The translations under genes were made by a program, and so were the position numbers. A stretch of DNA of 64,000 bases from Syncephalis plumigaleata (Eukaryota > Zoopagomycota > Zoopagomycetes > Zoopagales > Piptocephalidaceae): the NCBI GenBank assembly GCA_025201365.1, contig JAIXMF010000004.1:1-64000 (forward strand), read 5' to 3'. Of this stretch, positions 23,420 to 34,165 are shown one piece after another. Within the stretch, counting starts at the first letter, position 1. Every line of letters starts with the position of its first letter. The notes under the pieces were generated by a model. That model saw only the letters and a list, made by a program, of their open reading frames with translations, had not been told where the DNA came from and made no database searches.

Positions 23420-24759
23420 ATGTCCGTGTCTAAAGAGGAGCAGGCATCTATAGAAGCGTTACCGGCAGCTCTACGTGAATTTGCTCGTCAAAATGACATT
23501 GATGAACGTAATTTCATTACAAATTTAACAGACAAACTATTGACTACCCTACGACCTCGTACATTTCAACGATATATACGTATACTGTATCAATGGCAGC
23601 CAACTATTTCACGAGAACGTCTAGCACAAGATCTTGATATAGATATCGAGGATATTCAACCGGTAGAGGGTATGACAGGATTCTACGCCTTACCGCCGAC
23701 CATTCATCTAGCTCATGGATCACAGTTTTACAAGGAGGGTAAATTGTTTGGTATGGATATTACATCAGCAATTGCTGTTCATGCTCTTTCATTGGAACAA
23801 GGCGATCAAGTACTTGATCTATGCTGTGCTCCAGGGGCCAAGATGTGTCTTATTGCCGATCATTTAAGTTTACTTGAAACAACAACGACAACAACGGAAA
23901 CTACTAGCGACAAAGCATTTGGTACAGTGACAGGTGTAGATATATCACGAACGAGAATGGCCACAGCACGAGCACTGCTACGTAAATACTCGCCAACAGG
24001 TCTACCAAATGCACGTCTATTCGTCATGGATGGTAGAACGTTTAATGTACATGCTCCAATACGTCTAGGACCATATGCAACACCGGGAGCTATTCTTATG
24101 CACCAGCTAGAAGAAGAAGAAGGTATCAACAATAAGGATATACAGAAACAAGAAGTGATTAAGCCATTCTATGCTCCTAAAACATTACGATCTGATCCGC
24201 AATATCAGCATCCATGTCTTTTGTATACTAAAGTGCTAGTTGATGCAGAATGTACACATGATGGATCAATTGCACACGTAAGGAAACACGAACAACAAGG
24301 ATGGATCGACTTGGAGAAGGCATTCTTAGCAAGTGATCGTGTAGCGGTAATTGATCAATTACAAGTAAGCGATTCATCCTATAATATATACATATGTATA
24401 TGTGTGTATAGCAATACTAAACTATAGATTAATGTCGATATTAGCAATCATTACTAGAACAAGGCTGGAGACTACTAGCACCAGGTGGTATTCTAGTCTA
24501 TGCTACATGCTCACTATCTATACAACAGAATGAAGCGGTAATAGCCTGGTTTCTCAATGAGGGATCCGGTGCTAATGGACGAGCTTACCTGGAACCTACC
24601 ATGAATCCCACGGGAATCCCTTCTGTACCGGCTCGTCCTGTGCCAGGTCTATCATCTGAACAATTGACATGTTTACTACGATTTGAACCATGGTATTGTG
24701 GTACATCAGGTTTATTTATAGCTAGATTGCGTAAACCAGAAATACAAAATTACACATAG
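23420..24759 (+). CDS. NOL1/NOP2/Sun-family RNA cytosine-5 methyltransferase
   Basis: Two exons (23420-24364 and 24445-24759) give about 419 residues. Motif I is VLDLCCAPGAKMCLIADHL, the SAM-binding site, followed by TGVDISRTRM. Motif IV reads DAECTHDGS with the release Cys. Motif VI reads LVYATCSLS with the catalytic Cys, so both Cys residues of the RsmB/Nol1 mechanism are present. The C-terminus ends with a GLFIARLRK strand. Motif IV differs from the DPPCSG/DVPCS forms of Nop2 and Trm4, pointing to a less-studied NSUN branch; the RNA target is unknown. An insert rich in Thr/Glu after motif I is low complexity. The stop is 37 bp from the convergent Vps68-like gene. Confidence 0.87.
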
Positions 24760-24796
24760 ACAAAATGAAGTATGGGGAAACTTGATTGTTACATGG

Positions 24797-25706
24797 TTAG
24801 AAATCAGGCTCACTCCTTCCAAAACGTAGAATAAATGTACTATGATTATTATCGATCATTATGTATATCTATTAGTAATGATACATGCTATATGAATGAC
24901 CATGCTGACGGTACTTACCTAATGAAAATAAGGGCATTTTGTATTAATACTACCCATCCCACTTGCAATTCAAGACCATGATTGACATTATCATCGTTAT
25001 AGATATCTGGATTATGATGACTCCATGGTATCGATCCCTTGCTAGTAGCAGATAGTAATGCGTCATTCCATGGAATATTGCCATAATGTTGATTGTTTGC
25101 ATTGTCATTATTGAACACGTCAGTTAACCACCACCAAAGTGCTGTAAGTAATCCGGAGAATCCCGCTGTGAACGCAGTAAGTATGGCACAACGAGCGCGT
25201 GCCATCTCCTCATCGGCAGCAATGTAAGCATCACGTTGCAATAATTCACCGGGAATCATGTTGATCCTAGAGAGAGAGAGAGAGAGTAGACGATTAACTG
25301 CAAGTATACGTATGCTTACATATGTATATTTACCATAAAAGTGCGATAGACGAGAGTACACCAGGTAAGCAGCTCCACCCACTGATTCTAGGTGAATCCG
25401 GATGTTGTATACGTCCCACTATCCATACATCTACAATGTTATCATGTTAATAATGAACACTGATATGAATATCACACTCCAATGAAATCTACCTAGCCAT
25501 ATCCACCAACCAGTCGCAAACTAAATATTGTTATTATCATTATTAATGGTGTAGCATGTGTGTACGTGTTAGTTCATTATTACCCGATAGACTGGTCAAA
25601 TACTTACTAAAGCGCCAGCTATCAGACATGCCACCTGATTGGACATTCTAGGCACTCGCCTGCTATAAGCAAAAGATGTGCTTGAAGAGGCGTAATCGTT
25701 CACCAT
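24797..25706 (-). CDS. Vps68/TMEM50-family small membrane protein
   Basis: Five exons join in frame from ATG 25706. The second short exon encodes FATGWWIWL; the third DVWIVGRIQHPDSPRIS and LPGVLSSIALLW; the fourth INMIPGELLQRDAY, a membrane segment ending LLTALWWWLTDV, and GWVVLIQNALIFI. The last exon adds STFILRFGRSEPDF before TAA. Four hydrophobic segments and the WW pattern match the UPF0220/TMEM50 family, whose yeast member Vps68 works in endosomal sorting. An insert of about 40 polar residues (25000-25120) between the last two membrane segments is longer than usual. Confidence 0.8.
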
Positions 25707-26066
25707 ACCAAATAATCAAGCGGCACTACTTGTATATTGATTTCACTATATTGTTTGTTAGTTGATATGGTTGCCGTAGTAATATATATATATTGTTGTC
25801 AATATAGATAGATATATACGTAAGAATATTCCAAATAAAACACAATAATAACAACGATAAAAAAGAGAGAGAGCGAGAGAGCGAGAAAAAGGGAGAGAGA
25901 GGATCATTATGGGACTGGCAACGTCATCCTTTTCACTTTCTTCTTGTTCTCGTTGTCTACTTATTGCTCCTACTCTTTACTAGTTGCTATTAGTTTGTTA
26001 CAAGTTGAACATCTTGATTGTTAAGAAAAAGCAACTGCATCAGTCGTGTAGATAACTATTATAATC
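25707..26066. promoter_or_regulatory. Divergent promoter: 40-bp GA tract, then CT-rich leader
   Basis: The run at 25861-25902 is almost pure A/G (AAAAGAGAGAGAGCGAGAGA and on), hence CT on the Vps68-like sense strand. From about 25927 to 25982 the plus strand is pyrimidine-rich (CATCCTTTTCACTTTCTTCT), facing the p47 gene. Confidence 0.5.
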
Positions 26067-27929
26067 ATGGCGGATCACGACTCGTTAATAGCCAACTTTG
26101 TGGCTGCCACTGAAACCAATACAGCTACTGCGGAATCATACCTTGAAGCTAATGACTGGGATTTGGCAGTAAGTGTTATTTATTATAAAGCTATTGTACA
26201 GGTAGTGGTTGAATAGATGACTAATATGAGCAACTAGCTTGCTGTCAATAGCTATTTCTCATCAGAACAGGATATACAAGCGACGGCTAGTGTGCCATCT
26301 ACTACTAGTCCTATTACTAGTCCTACTACCAATCCCGCTACTAGTGCAAATAATAGTCGTCCACCTGTCTCATCGAGTAAAAGGTAAAACAAAACACACA
26401 CACACACTTGTCAACTAGATAAGTCATATAACAATGATATATGATTATTAGAGGAAGGGTCACTACATTGCAGGATATATTGCGACAGAATGAATCGAAT
26501 GAAAACGACGAAGAGGAAGGCGAAAAGTATTATGCTGGTGGTGAGAAATCGTAAGTTACTAAGATGTCAATGTTATAACAATGAAAGATGACTGATAGTG
26601 TAATGGCAGTGGCACTATGATGCAAGGTGCACCTAAATCCAATAATGAAGATAGTTCATCGTCTTTAATCAATCGTATTCTTAAGAAGGCAGCCGAGTAA
26701 GTAATTAGCTAGTAGTTAATCATGACATTTATCTAATGACTTTGAATGATGATAATAATAATAAGACATCAACCACCACCGCCATCATCATCATTATCTT
26801 CTAGTTCAGAATCGGCACAATTAGCAGAGAATAAACCAAAATCGACATCATTCACGGGTAGAGGTATATGTCATACTATGAATATATATATAGTCTAACT
26901 AACTAACTGATTATTATTATTAGGATATCGTCTAGGAGATGATGTGCCTGTAACAATGCCATCCACCGAAGGAGCAGTGTCATCATCATCATCATCGACA
27001 CATCATTTGGAGAATAAGGGAAAACAAGCGGAAGATGCATCAGAAACGGTAAATTATGTTGTAAATGTTATTGAATAATTAACTAATCTCATTCATATAT
27101 TCATATATTCATTTATTGTATATTATATATGTAATACAAGGCGGTACGTCATCTCACCTTTTGGAGTAATGGATTCACAATTGATGATGGACCACTTGAA
27201 AGCTACGACAATCCTGCTAATAAAGCATTCCTTGAAGCCATTAATAATGGACACGCTCCACTCGATAGACTTAATGTGAAACGAGGTCAAGCGGTAGAAC
27301 TGGCAGTAGAACGACGATTAAGCGAACAGTACACGCCACCACCACCACCACCCGCTAAACCATTCAGTGGTGCAGCACATCGACTAGGCAGGTATGTATT
27401 CAATAATGAATAGTATTGTAATAGAATTGATATTAATCAGTAAGTTGATGAATCTAGTCCAACACCTGCATTAGCAGCAACTACTACTACTACATCGACT
27501 ACTACATCGACTGCATCAGCTAATACTGCAATCTCGACACCATCCACAGGACAGATACTCGATGTTGATCCTGAACAACCGATGACAACATTGCAAATTA
27601 GATTGGCTGATGGAACAAGGTAAAATGATAAAAACAATTGTCTAGATATTCATTAACCTATTTATATTGATGAATAGATTGGTGGCAAAATTCAATCATA
27701 CACATACAGTAGGAGATATTCGTCGATATATTAATGCGTAAGTAATGCTATTGTTGTAATATCTAATGAAATAATAATCATTTCATTGTATGTAAATTAT
27801 AGAACACAATCGAGTGGTAGAAGTTACGCGTTACAAACGACATTCCCACCAAAGTCATTGACTGATGACGATATCACCATTAAAGATGCGGGATTGATTA
27901 ATGCCGTTGTTGTGCAGCGGTTTACTTAA
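26067..27929 (+). CDS. SHP1: p47/Shp1 Cdc48 cofactor (UBA-SEP-UBX)
   Basis: About ten short exons encode this adaptor. Residues 1-45 form a UBA domain (MADHDSLIANFVAATETN, AESYLEANDWDL). A disordered linker carries NEDDEE-type acidic and poly-Ser runs and GRVTTLQDI. The SEP domain follows (VRHLTFWSNGFTIDDGPL, NKAFLEAINNGHAP), with a short proline run. The UBX domain is split over the last exons (TTLQIRLADGTRLVAKFNH, then TTFPPKSLTDDDITIKDAGL) and ends QRFT. The FPP loop that docks in the Cdc48 N domain is present as TTFPPK. The protein helps Cdc48 in membrane fusion, phosphatase assembly and degradation. Its partner Cdc48 is not in the window. Confidence 0.92.
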
Positions 27930-28092
27930 TAAACACGATCTTATGAACTATAGAAGAGCATGTTACTTCTATACACTAATGAATTGATTATATAAATGAT
28001 AGATCTACTAAATAGTGCTATGAATGACATTCTATTATGTTCTGTTCTTTATTTCATTCCTTGTTTTTCTTTCTGCATTAGTCATACGTGTA

Positions 28093-29662
28093 ATGTCGTT
28101 CGCTAGTCGTTTATCACTTCGAACTAGCCTACATTTAGGCTATGCATGCCAATCATGGAGTTGCAGACGTGCTCTATCTTATAGTCTACTACGTTATTCT
28201 TCGCGTAGTCTCAGTACTACACGAATAGTTGTGAATAGTAATAGCAATAGCAATAACAACAACAACAGCAGCAGTAGTCATACGACAAATACAGACTGGC
28301 CTGCTAGTATAGGCTCAACTGGACAAGGCATGCCTGACATACCCGCTCACTTTCTACGTAATTGCTATGCCACTATACCTGATCGGTCGTTTATTCAGCT
28401 ATCGGGCGAGGATAGTGTCAAGTTTCTTCAGGGTCTTGTCACTAATCATATGCACAATATTGCTACTGGCGGTGAAGGTTTTAACACAGCCTTCCTAACC
28501 CCGCAGGTAAGTATCGAGTATGACTGCAATAACGAATTGTTGTTATCTCTACTAATATATGTATATATATGTATATGTATATGTATGTATGTAGGGTCGT
28601 CTATTAGCGGATGTTTTTATTTATCCGCGTAATCATGGTGTTACCTTTCCACATCCAGTATTCTTATTGATTGTCCTGCTACTGAACGTGACGCGATACT
28701 AGCTCATCTACGCAAGTATAAATTACGTGCAAAGGTAACAATTGAATCTACAGAGGCATATACCGTATGGAGTGTATGGGGACCGGCTACCACTCAGCTT
28801 TGGTGGCGACATCACAGTATCGATGGTGCCGAGGCCGTTCGATGGCCTGCGGGACAACTGATCAAGACGGACAATGTTGGATTTGCCGCTATTGGTATGC
28901 AAGATCGTCGAGCAACCGGTATGGGATATCGTATTGTAATGCCACGTCAAGAATCGAGTAAGTAGTACATCCTACTGGTAGTATAATCGTAGAGAAATAC
29001 TAATACTACTATAGTCAATCTACCTAATGAATTTACTGAGTTATCCTCTGATGACTATACGACATGGCGTATACTACGCGGTGTGGCCGAGGGTGTGCAT
29101 GATTTTGTGCCAGGACAATCATTGCCACTCGAGTGTAATCTAGACTATATGCATGGCGGTAAGCATAGCATAACATAACATGGCATAGCATAACATAGCA
29201 TTTAGCTAATCACTAATGGCGATACTAGTTGATTTCCGTAAGGGTTGCTATGTAGGTCAGGAATTGACTATTCGCACTTATCATAAAGGTGTAGTACGTA
29301 AACGTATTATGCCTGTTCAACTACTACCGGCTGATACACCAATGGAACAATGGTCATCCATACCATTCAGTCATCCTATTCATCAGTCATTGCCTAGTCC
29401 AGGTCTTGATATGGAATTACTCTCTCCTTCATCATCGTCTTCTTCTTCTTCTTCGAGTAGAACACGACGCTCACCGGCACGTCTATGCTCAGTGTCAAGT
29501 AACATGAATGTTGCTCTAGCACTATTACGACTAGAACATGTACAAGAAGGCCGAGTATTCCTAATACCATCGGCATCTGATACATCAACGGTAGCTTGGT
29601 TGGCACGACCCTGGATACCACAATGGTGGCCAAAGATCACTACAGAAACATCTACCGAATAA
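28093..29662 (+). CDS. IBA57: Mitochondrial Fe-S assembly factor IBA57 (GcvT-like), one frame break
   Basis: IBA57 acts with ISA proteins to make 4Fe-4S clusters in mitochondria. The preferred ATG at 28093 gives an Arg/Ser-rich presequence ([15 protein letters not shown]); an in-frame ATG at 28024 would add a hydrophobic stretch. After an Asn/Ser-rich linker come [41 protein letters not shown] and, at the start of the last exon, the family signature [20 protein letters not shown]. Four exons are visible; the last intron contains a short CATAGCATAACATAA repeat. A one-base frame change near 28660 is needed to pass from FIYPRNHGV to [13 protein letters not shown], explained by one missing base. 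An inserted Ser run lies near 29440. Confidence 0.9.
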
Positions 29663-30124
29663 TAATTATAATAGTAATAGAAGCATATCCCATGTGATCA
29701 TCATTTAAGATCGTAATTTGAATAAAGAAATCATTCCAGTCTAACAAGTAATACACTTGCTTAATCTTTGTTCTAGTACAATAATAAACGATCGTGTCAG
29801 ATCATACTGATTATCGGATCGGTAACATGTTAATGCCGGATGAAACAGAAACCAGTCTATGCCCTATGCCATTAACAAACGATGATATGAGACGGTCTAT
29901 ACTTTACCCCAACCAATCTCACTGATTAATACTTGTCTAGTTTTTTGGGGAGATAAAGGTGACGAAATAAGAAGAGGAAAACTAGAAATACGTGTGTGTG
30001 TGTGCACGGGACCATGCCACGTAAACATTGTTTCTTTCCTAATTGTGGTTATTTTGCTGTTATTGTTTGCTAAACGCGTCTTGCTTTATTGCTTACTCGT
30101 ATACACGTTAGTCAACTAGTCGAT
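29663..30124. other. Spacer: IBA57 3' end and ketoreductase promoter
   Basis: A likely polyadenylation signal (AATAAAG) is near 29721. A GTGTGTGTG run is near 29994. No coding potential is seen. Confidence 0.35.
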
Positions 30125-31673
30125 ATGGCGTCAAAGTGTCCATTTACTGGTGCAGAGGGTCTGGCCCATAGTTTAGGAATTAACACAGTTGGTAAGTATT
30201 AGCGAGTACTAATAGCTAGCTATATATATATTGATAGCTTATTAATCTGCTTTATCATTCCATAATAGCTACTTGTTCCGCATCTCGTTACCTACTCTAC
30301 GGTACAGCCTTGGTGGGTCTACTTACCGTGACCTATTATAGCTTTATATTCCTGTGCATGTTATTCGATACTACTATTCGTCGTGGTATTAGTGTAAGTC
30401 AACGAGGAGCATGGCTGTTATTTGTTTGTATCTCTCACTTACATACACGATACTATATGTAGTTGTCCAAGTTTGGTGCGAAGCGAGGTGCCTGGGCAGG
30501 TATGTAGTCAATAGAAATAATAGGGATAATAGTTGTGCTAATCCTTTATCTATACGCTAATAGTCATTACTGGATGCACGGATGGTATTGGCAAAGCATA
30601 TGCGAATCAATTGGCAGCAGCTGGATTTAATGTTGTACTTGTGTCTCGTACACTTGCTAAACTTCAGAATTTGAAGCAAGAAATTGGTAGGTTCTCTCTC
30701 TCTCTCTCTCTCTCTTACTAAGTACTAGTGAATATCCCGAATTAATGATTGTTTATCATTCTATTGAATAGAGGCCAAATACCGAGTGGAGACAAAGGTC
30801 GTTACTATTGATTTTGCCCAGGCCAATGCCGAAGACTACGAACAACTAAAAGCGGCAGTAAACGATATTGATGTTGGTGTATTGAGTAAGTGTAGAGCGA
30901 TTATTCATTATTATATGTATATATATATATATATATTGACGTTGTATGACATAGTCAATAATGTGGGTACCAATCATGAATTCCCTATTCGATTCCAGGA
31001 TGAAGACGACAAGGTTATCGAGAATATCGTCGAGGTTAACATTATGGCTCAACTTCGTGTCACCAAATTGATTGTACCTCGTATGCTTGAACGGTAAGTC
31101 AACGTCGACTATTATTTAGTATATATATATATATATGAGTAATAGCAAGTTGTGCTAATAATGACTATTTTCTAGTAAGAATGGTTTGATCCTAAATGTT
31201 GGTTCCATGTCTGCCGTAAGCCCTACACCCTTGCTATCGGTCTACTCGGGTAGTAAATCATTCCTACGTGTATGGAGTCAGACATTGGGTGAAGAATTGG
31301 CAGGTCAGGGTATCCTCGTCGAGTGTATCAACGCTTACTTTGTAGTGTCGAGTATGTCAAAGATACGTCGTGCCAGTTACATGATCCCATCGGCCGATAC
31401 CTATGTTCGTCAGTCGTTGAAACGTATCGGTCTACATGGTGGCTCGGCCGTTCCATTCAACAACTCGCCCTACTTGCCACATGCAGTGATCGACTGGCTC
31501 GTAGAGCGTGTATTGCCACGTCGATTGATGCTCACCTATAATCATCGTATGTATAACGAATAATAATAACAGTATTACTTGTGACTAACTAACCATGATT
31601 GATTCTAGATACACAACTTTCCATTCGTAAACGAGCACTTGCCAAACAAGCACGTCTTGCTAAATCTCAATAA
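30125..31673 (+). CDS. Very-long-chain 3-ketoacyl-CoA reductase (Ifa38/KAR type)
   Basis: This ER-membrane short-chain dehydrogenase performs the second step of fatty-acid elongation. Seven or eight exons are visible. Exon 2 encodes a membrane segment ([20 protein letters not shown]). The NADP-binding motif [12 protein letters not shown] follows, then [10 protein letters not shown]. After an intron, [11 protein letters not shown] holds the NNVG motif, and the catalytic Ser/Tyr/Lys set is in NVGSMSA and YSGSK. The end reads [15 protein letters not shown], giving a basic C-terminus. Intron 30895-30955 contains a TA repeat. All catalytic residues are present and no frame problem was found. Confidence 0.92.
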
Positions 31674-32197
31674 TAACAAGAAACGGCAATGATGAATAGG
31701 AAGGTTATATAATAGGATTGATAAATTCTATTATACGTGAGTGAGAGAAAGTAGATAATATCCAAACATTACATTCGTTGTTTCTTTCGATATTGTCACT
31801 TTTCTTATTAATAAATCAAAGAATGGAATTCAAATCATTATCATTAGCTTCAATTAGTAAGGATACATTGGTGAGTACATGTATATGTAGAAGATAAAGA
31901 GAGACATATTTTATTATATAGGTTATTTTGTTAAGATGCAGTAATGCCGTGTGTTATTGTGGTTGACATCGATTCAACGTGAACAATGCCACACGCATTC
32001 CACTTATTTATGATGTATACAAAAGGAAAAAATGAAAATGTAGTAGAGCAGCATAAGCATCAAGAGCAATATGCGATAAACCCGGTTGAGCGTAGAAAAA
32101 ACATCTATTCCCCTGCCAAAAAAAAGAATGCCACCTAATAAACATTGCAAATAAATGATATCCTAATAGATAATAAGAAAGGAAAAACATTGTACAC
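31674..32197. other. Tail-to-tail spacer
   Basis: Convergent 3' flank between the ketoreductase and the zinc-binding regulator. A short open stretch at 31824-31930 with a GTGAGT-like site lacks support. An A8 run lies near 32118. Nothing else is recognisable. Confidence 0.35.
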
Positions 32198-34165
32198 CTA
32201 GAGTGTAAACGATGAAGGTGTGCCAGTTGCTATGGACGACGGCGACTGCCACTGTTGCATTGCCGCCATGAATTGTTGTTCCGTGATGGGTGGACACGCT
32301 GGCTCTTGGTTGAATGAGGATGCAATGTGGCGTAATAATAATGAAGTATTATCTGCCGCGTTGTGAGCATCGGCAGAATGGCCATCGTCCGATGTAGCAG
32401 CTACCGAGGACGGTGATGGTGATGTACCAGGAGTGGTTAAATGACCATCATCATCATTAGTAGTAGCACTGTTAGTGATACTATTATCTGCAGTAGTAGT
32501 AGTAGTAACAGTAGTAACATTATGATGATTGCTGGTCATAATAGGGAATGGATAGGCACCCAAGGGAGATAAGGGCGTGGTAGGAATCGAGGCAGCAGAA
32601 TCATGAGGGAATTCCATGGGTGTTGACGCGTTATATAGCATTGGTGTTTGAATACCAACACCCGATGATGCTGATGCTGCTGCTGATGATGATGATGATA
32701 GTGGAAGTGGTGGTACCGCCAATGAACTAACTGGCCTTGCCGGTAGATTAGGTGTGACCACGGTGGATGATGGAGTCAAGCGTTGCTGTTGTTGCTGTTG
32801 GATCAGATGCTGTAGTAGTAGGGTGACACCAGTTGCATTGAACAAACGTGGTGATGGCAACGGTGTTGCTACCGGTGTGGTTACCGATGACGGTGTCATC
32901 AGTGTCATTGGCGAGTGTGGCCAGCTGAGCGATGTTGGCGATTGAGCAGCTAGCAGTTCAGCCTGGGCGGCCATCATCTGATTCATGGGACTGACCGGAT
33001 TGACTGGCCAGATGGAGTCACTGGTAGGAATCCATAATGGTTGCGGCATTGGATGAGCCATGACTGGTGCCGACATTGTAGTAGGCTTGCTTGACACCGG
33101 TGTAGAGGGTGTTGTTGGCCAGGAAGGCGTATCGCTGTTAGCGGGTGATGATTTTATCTGAGCAATTGGTGTAGCACTTGATCGTTGCAATGAATTGGCA
33201 GCAGCAGCAGCAGCAGCATGTGTGGCTGATACATCGGTTGTTTGACCTGAATTGAATACAGACGTTGTAACAGCGATAGACGACGGTATGGACGATGAAG
33301 ACGACACAATGCCACGCTGACTAGGACGACGATGCAACATACGATGATCGATTGTTACCACGGCGTAACTATGATCTGTGGCGATGGCCACTTTAACCAG
33401 ACCGCCGCAATTGTAGCAATCGAGGAAGCGCCATGCAGGCATGGAGCGAGTTGCCGATGCACCATCCGAGCCACCGTGACAGTTGTTGCGTCGTTTGGCC
33501 GGATCGGTTCGTAGCGAGCAACGATAATGGAACGTCTGCGCAATCGTGTTGTCGGCATTGACGTAGGAGGCACCCGGTTGCCAGGCATAGCCGTCACCTT
33601 CACCGACTCGATGTACAACGGCATCCGCGATCACCCGAGGGGTGGCTCGACGTAATACGGGCTCCTGCATTAGTGACACCTTGAACAGCATGTGAAACGA
33701 CGCCTCTTGTTCAAGGGGCGATGCTGGTCGACGCGATCGGTGCGACTGACGCTGATGGACGTCATCGTCACTGGGATGAAGTGGCGAGGCGGAACGACGT
33801 GCATCAAGCAACGAGGCACGCACGTAGCCCGCTACACCATCCAATGTTACCGGGATGCTTTCACGTGCTACCGAGCGCTCGGCCTTTTGTTGCGCGAATC
33901 GAAGTCGATTACGTTCACGACAACCGCCACATGATTTACGTATCATGGTACCTTTCATAAAGTGATCAATGGGAAGTACCTTCATACAACGGTTACAGTA
34001 GCGTACAGCGCCATTAGTGCTACCGGTGGCACTGCTAGTAGTACCGTTACTACTATTGTCACTAGTGGTACCGCAAGAAGTCATGCTCATAGACGTGATA
34101 GGAGAGGAGAAGGATGATGTACTGGAGGAGATAGGCTCAGTGACAAGAGAAGAGGCGTTTACCAT
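32198..34165 (-). CDS. Putative zinc-binding transcriptional regulator, unassigned family
   Basis: A single long exon gives about 655 residues from ATG 34165; an open extension to 34327 needs a non-ATG start. Near residues 48-80 is RYCNRC, then HF and KSCGGCRERNRLR, a CxxC...CxxC module seen in uncharacterised fungal regulators. Residues about 150-300 form a second module: FKVSLMQEPVLRRATPR, later HYRCS, NNCHGG, RFLDCYNCGG and HDH/HH-like pairs (TDHSYA, IDHRMLHRR), which recall WRKY-GCM1/FLYWCH-type zinc folds. The remaining 350 residues are Ser/Thr/Pro/Ala-rich, with Gln, Ala and Thr runs and repeated SP/TP sites, like an activation domain. DNA binding is inference. The gene has a very long upstream spacer. 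Confidence 0.7.
   Translation of the reverse strand: MVNASSLVTEPISSSTSSFSSPITSMSMTSCGTTSDNSSNGTTSSATGSTNGAVRYCNRCMKVLPIDHFMKGTMIRKSCGGCRERNRLRFAQQKAERSVARESIPVTLDGVAGYVRASLLDARRSASPLHPSDDDVHQRQSHRSRRPASPLEQEASFHMLFKVSLMQEPVLRRATPRVIADAVVHRVGEGDGYAWQPGASYVNADNTIAQTFHYRCSLRTDPAKRRNNCHGGSDGASATRSMPAWRFLDCYNCGGLVKVAIATDHSYAVVTIDHRMLHRRPSQRGIVSSSSSIPSSIAVTTSVFNSGQTTDVSATHAAAAAAANSLQRSSATPIAQIKSSPANSDTPSWPTTPSTPVSSKPTTMSAPVMAHPMPQPLWIPTSDSIWPVNPVSPMNQMMAAQAELLAAQSPTSLSWPHSPMTLMTPSSVTTPVATPLPSPRLFNATGVTLLLQHLIQQQQQQRLTPSSTVVTPNLPARPVSSLAVPPLPLSSSSSAAASASSGVGIQTPMLYNASTPMEFPHDSAASIPTTPLSPLGAYPFPIMTSNHHNVTTVTTTTTADNSITNSATTNDDDGHLTTPGTSPSPSSVAATSDDGHSADAHNAADNTSLLLRHIASSFNQEPACPPITEQQFMAAMQQWQSPSSIATGTPSSFTL

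Noticed and set aside
26941-27060. CRISPR-like or satellite arrays
   Set aside because: Repeats in the window are microsatellites (CAT, CT, TA, CAG, GTT) or protein-coding homopeptide tracts; no regularly spaced repeat array exists.
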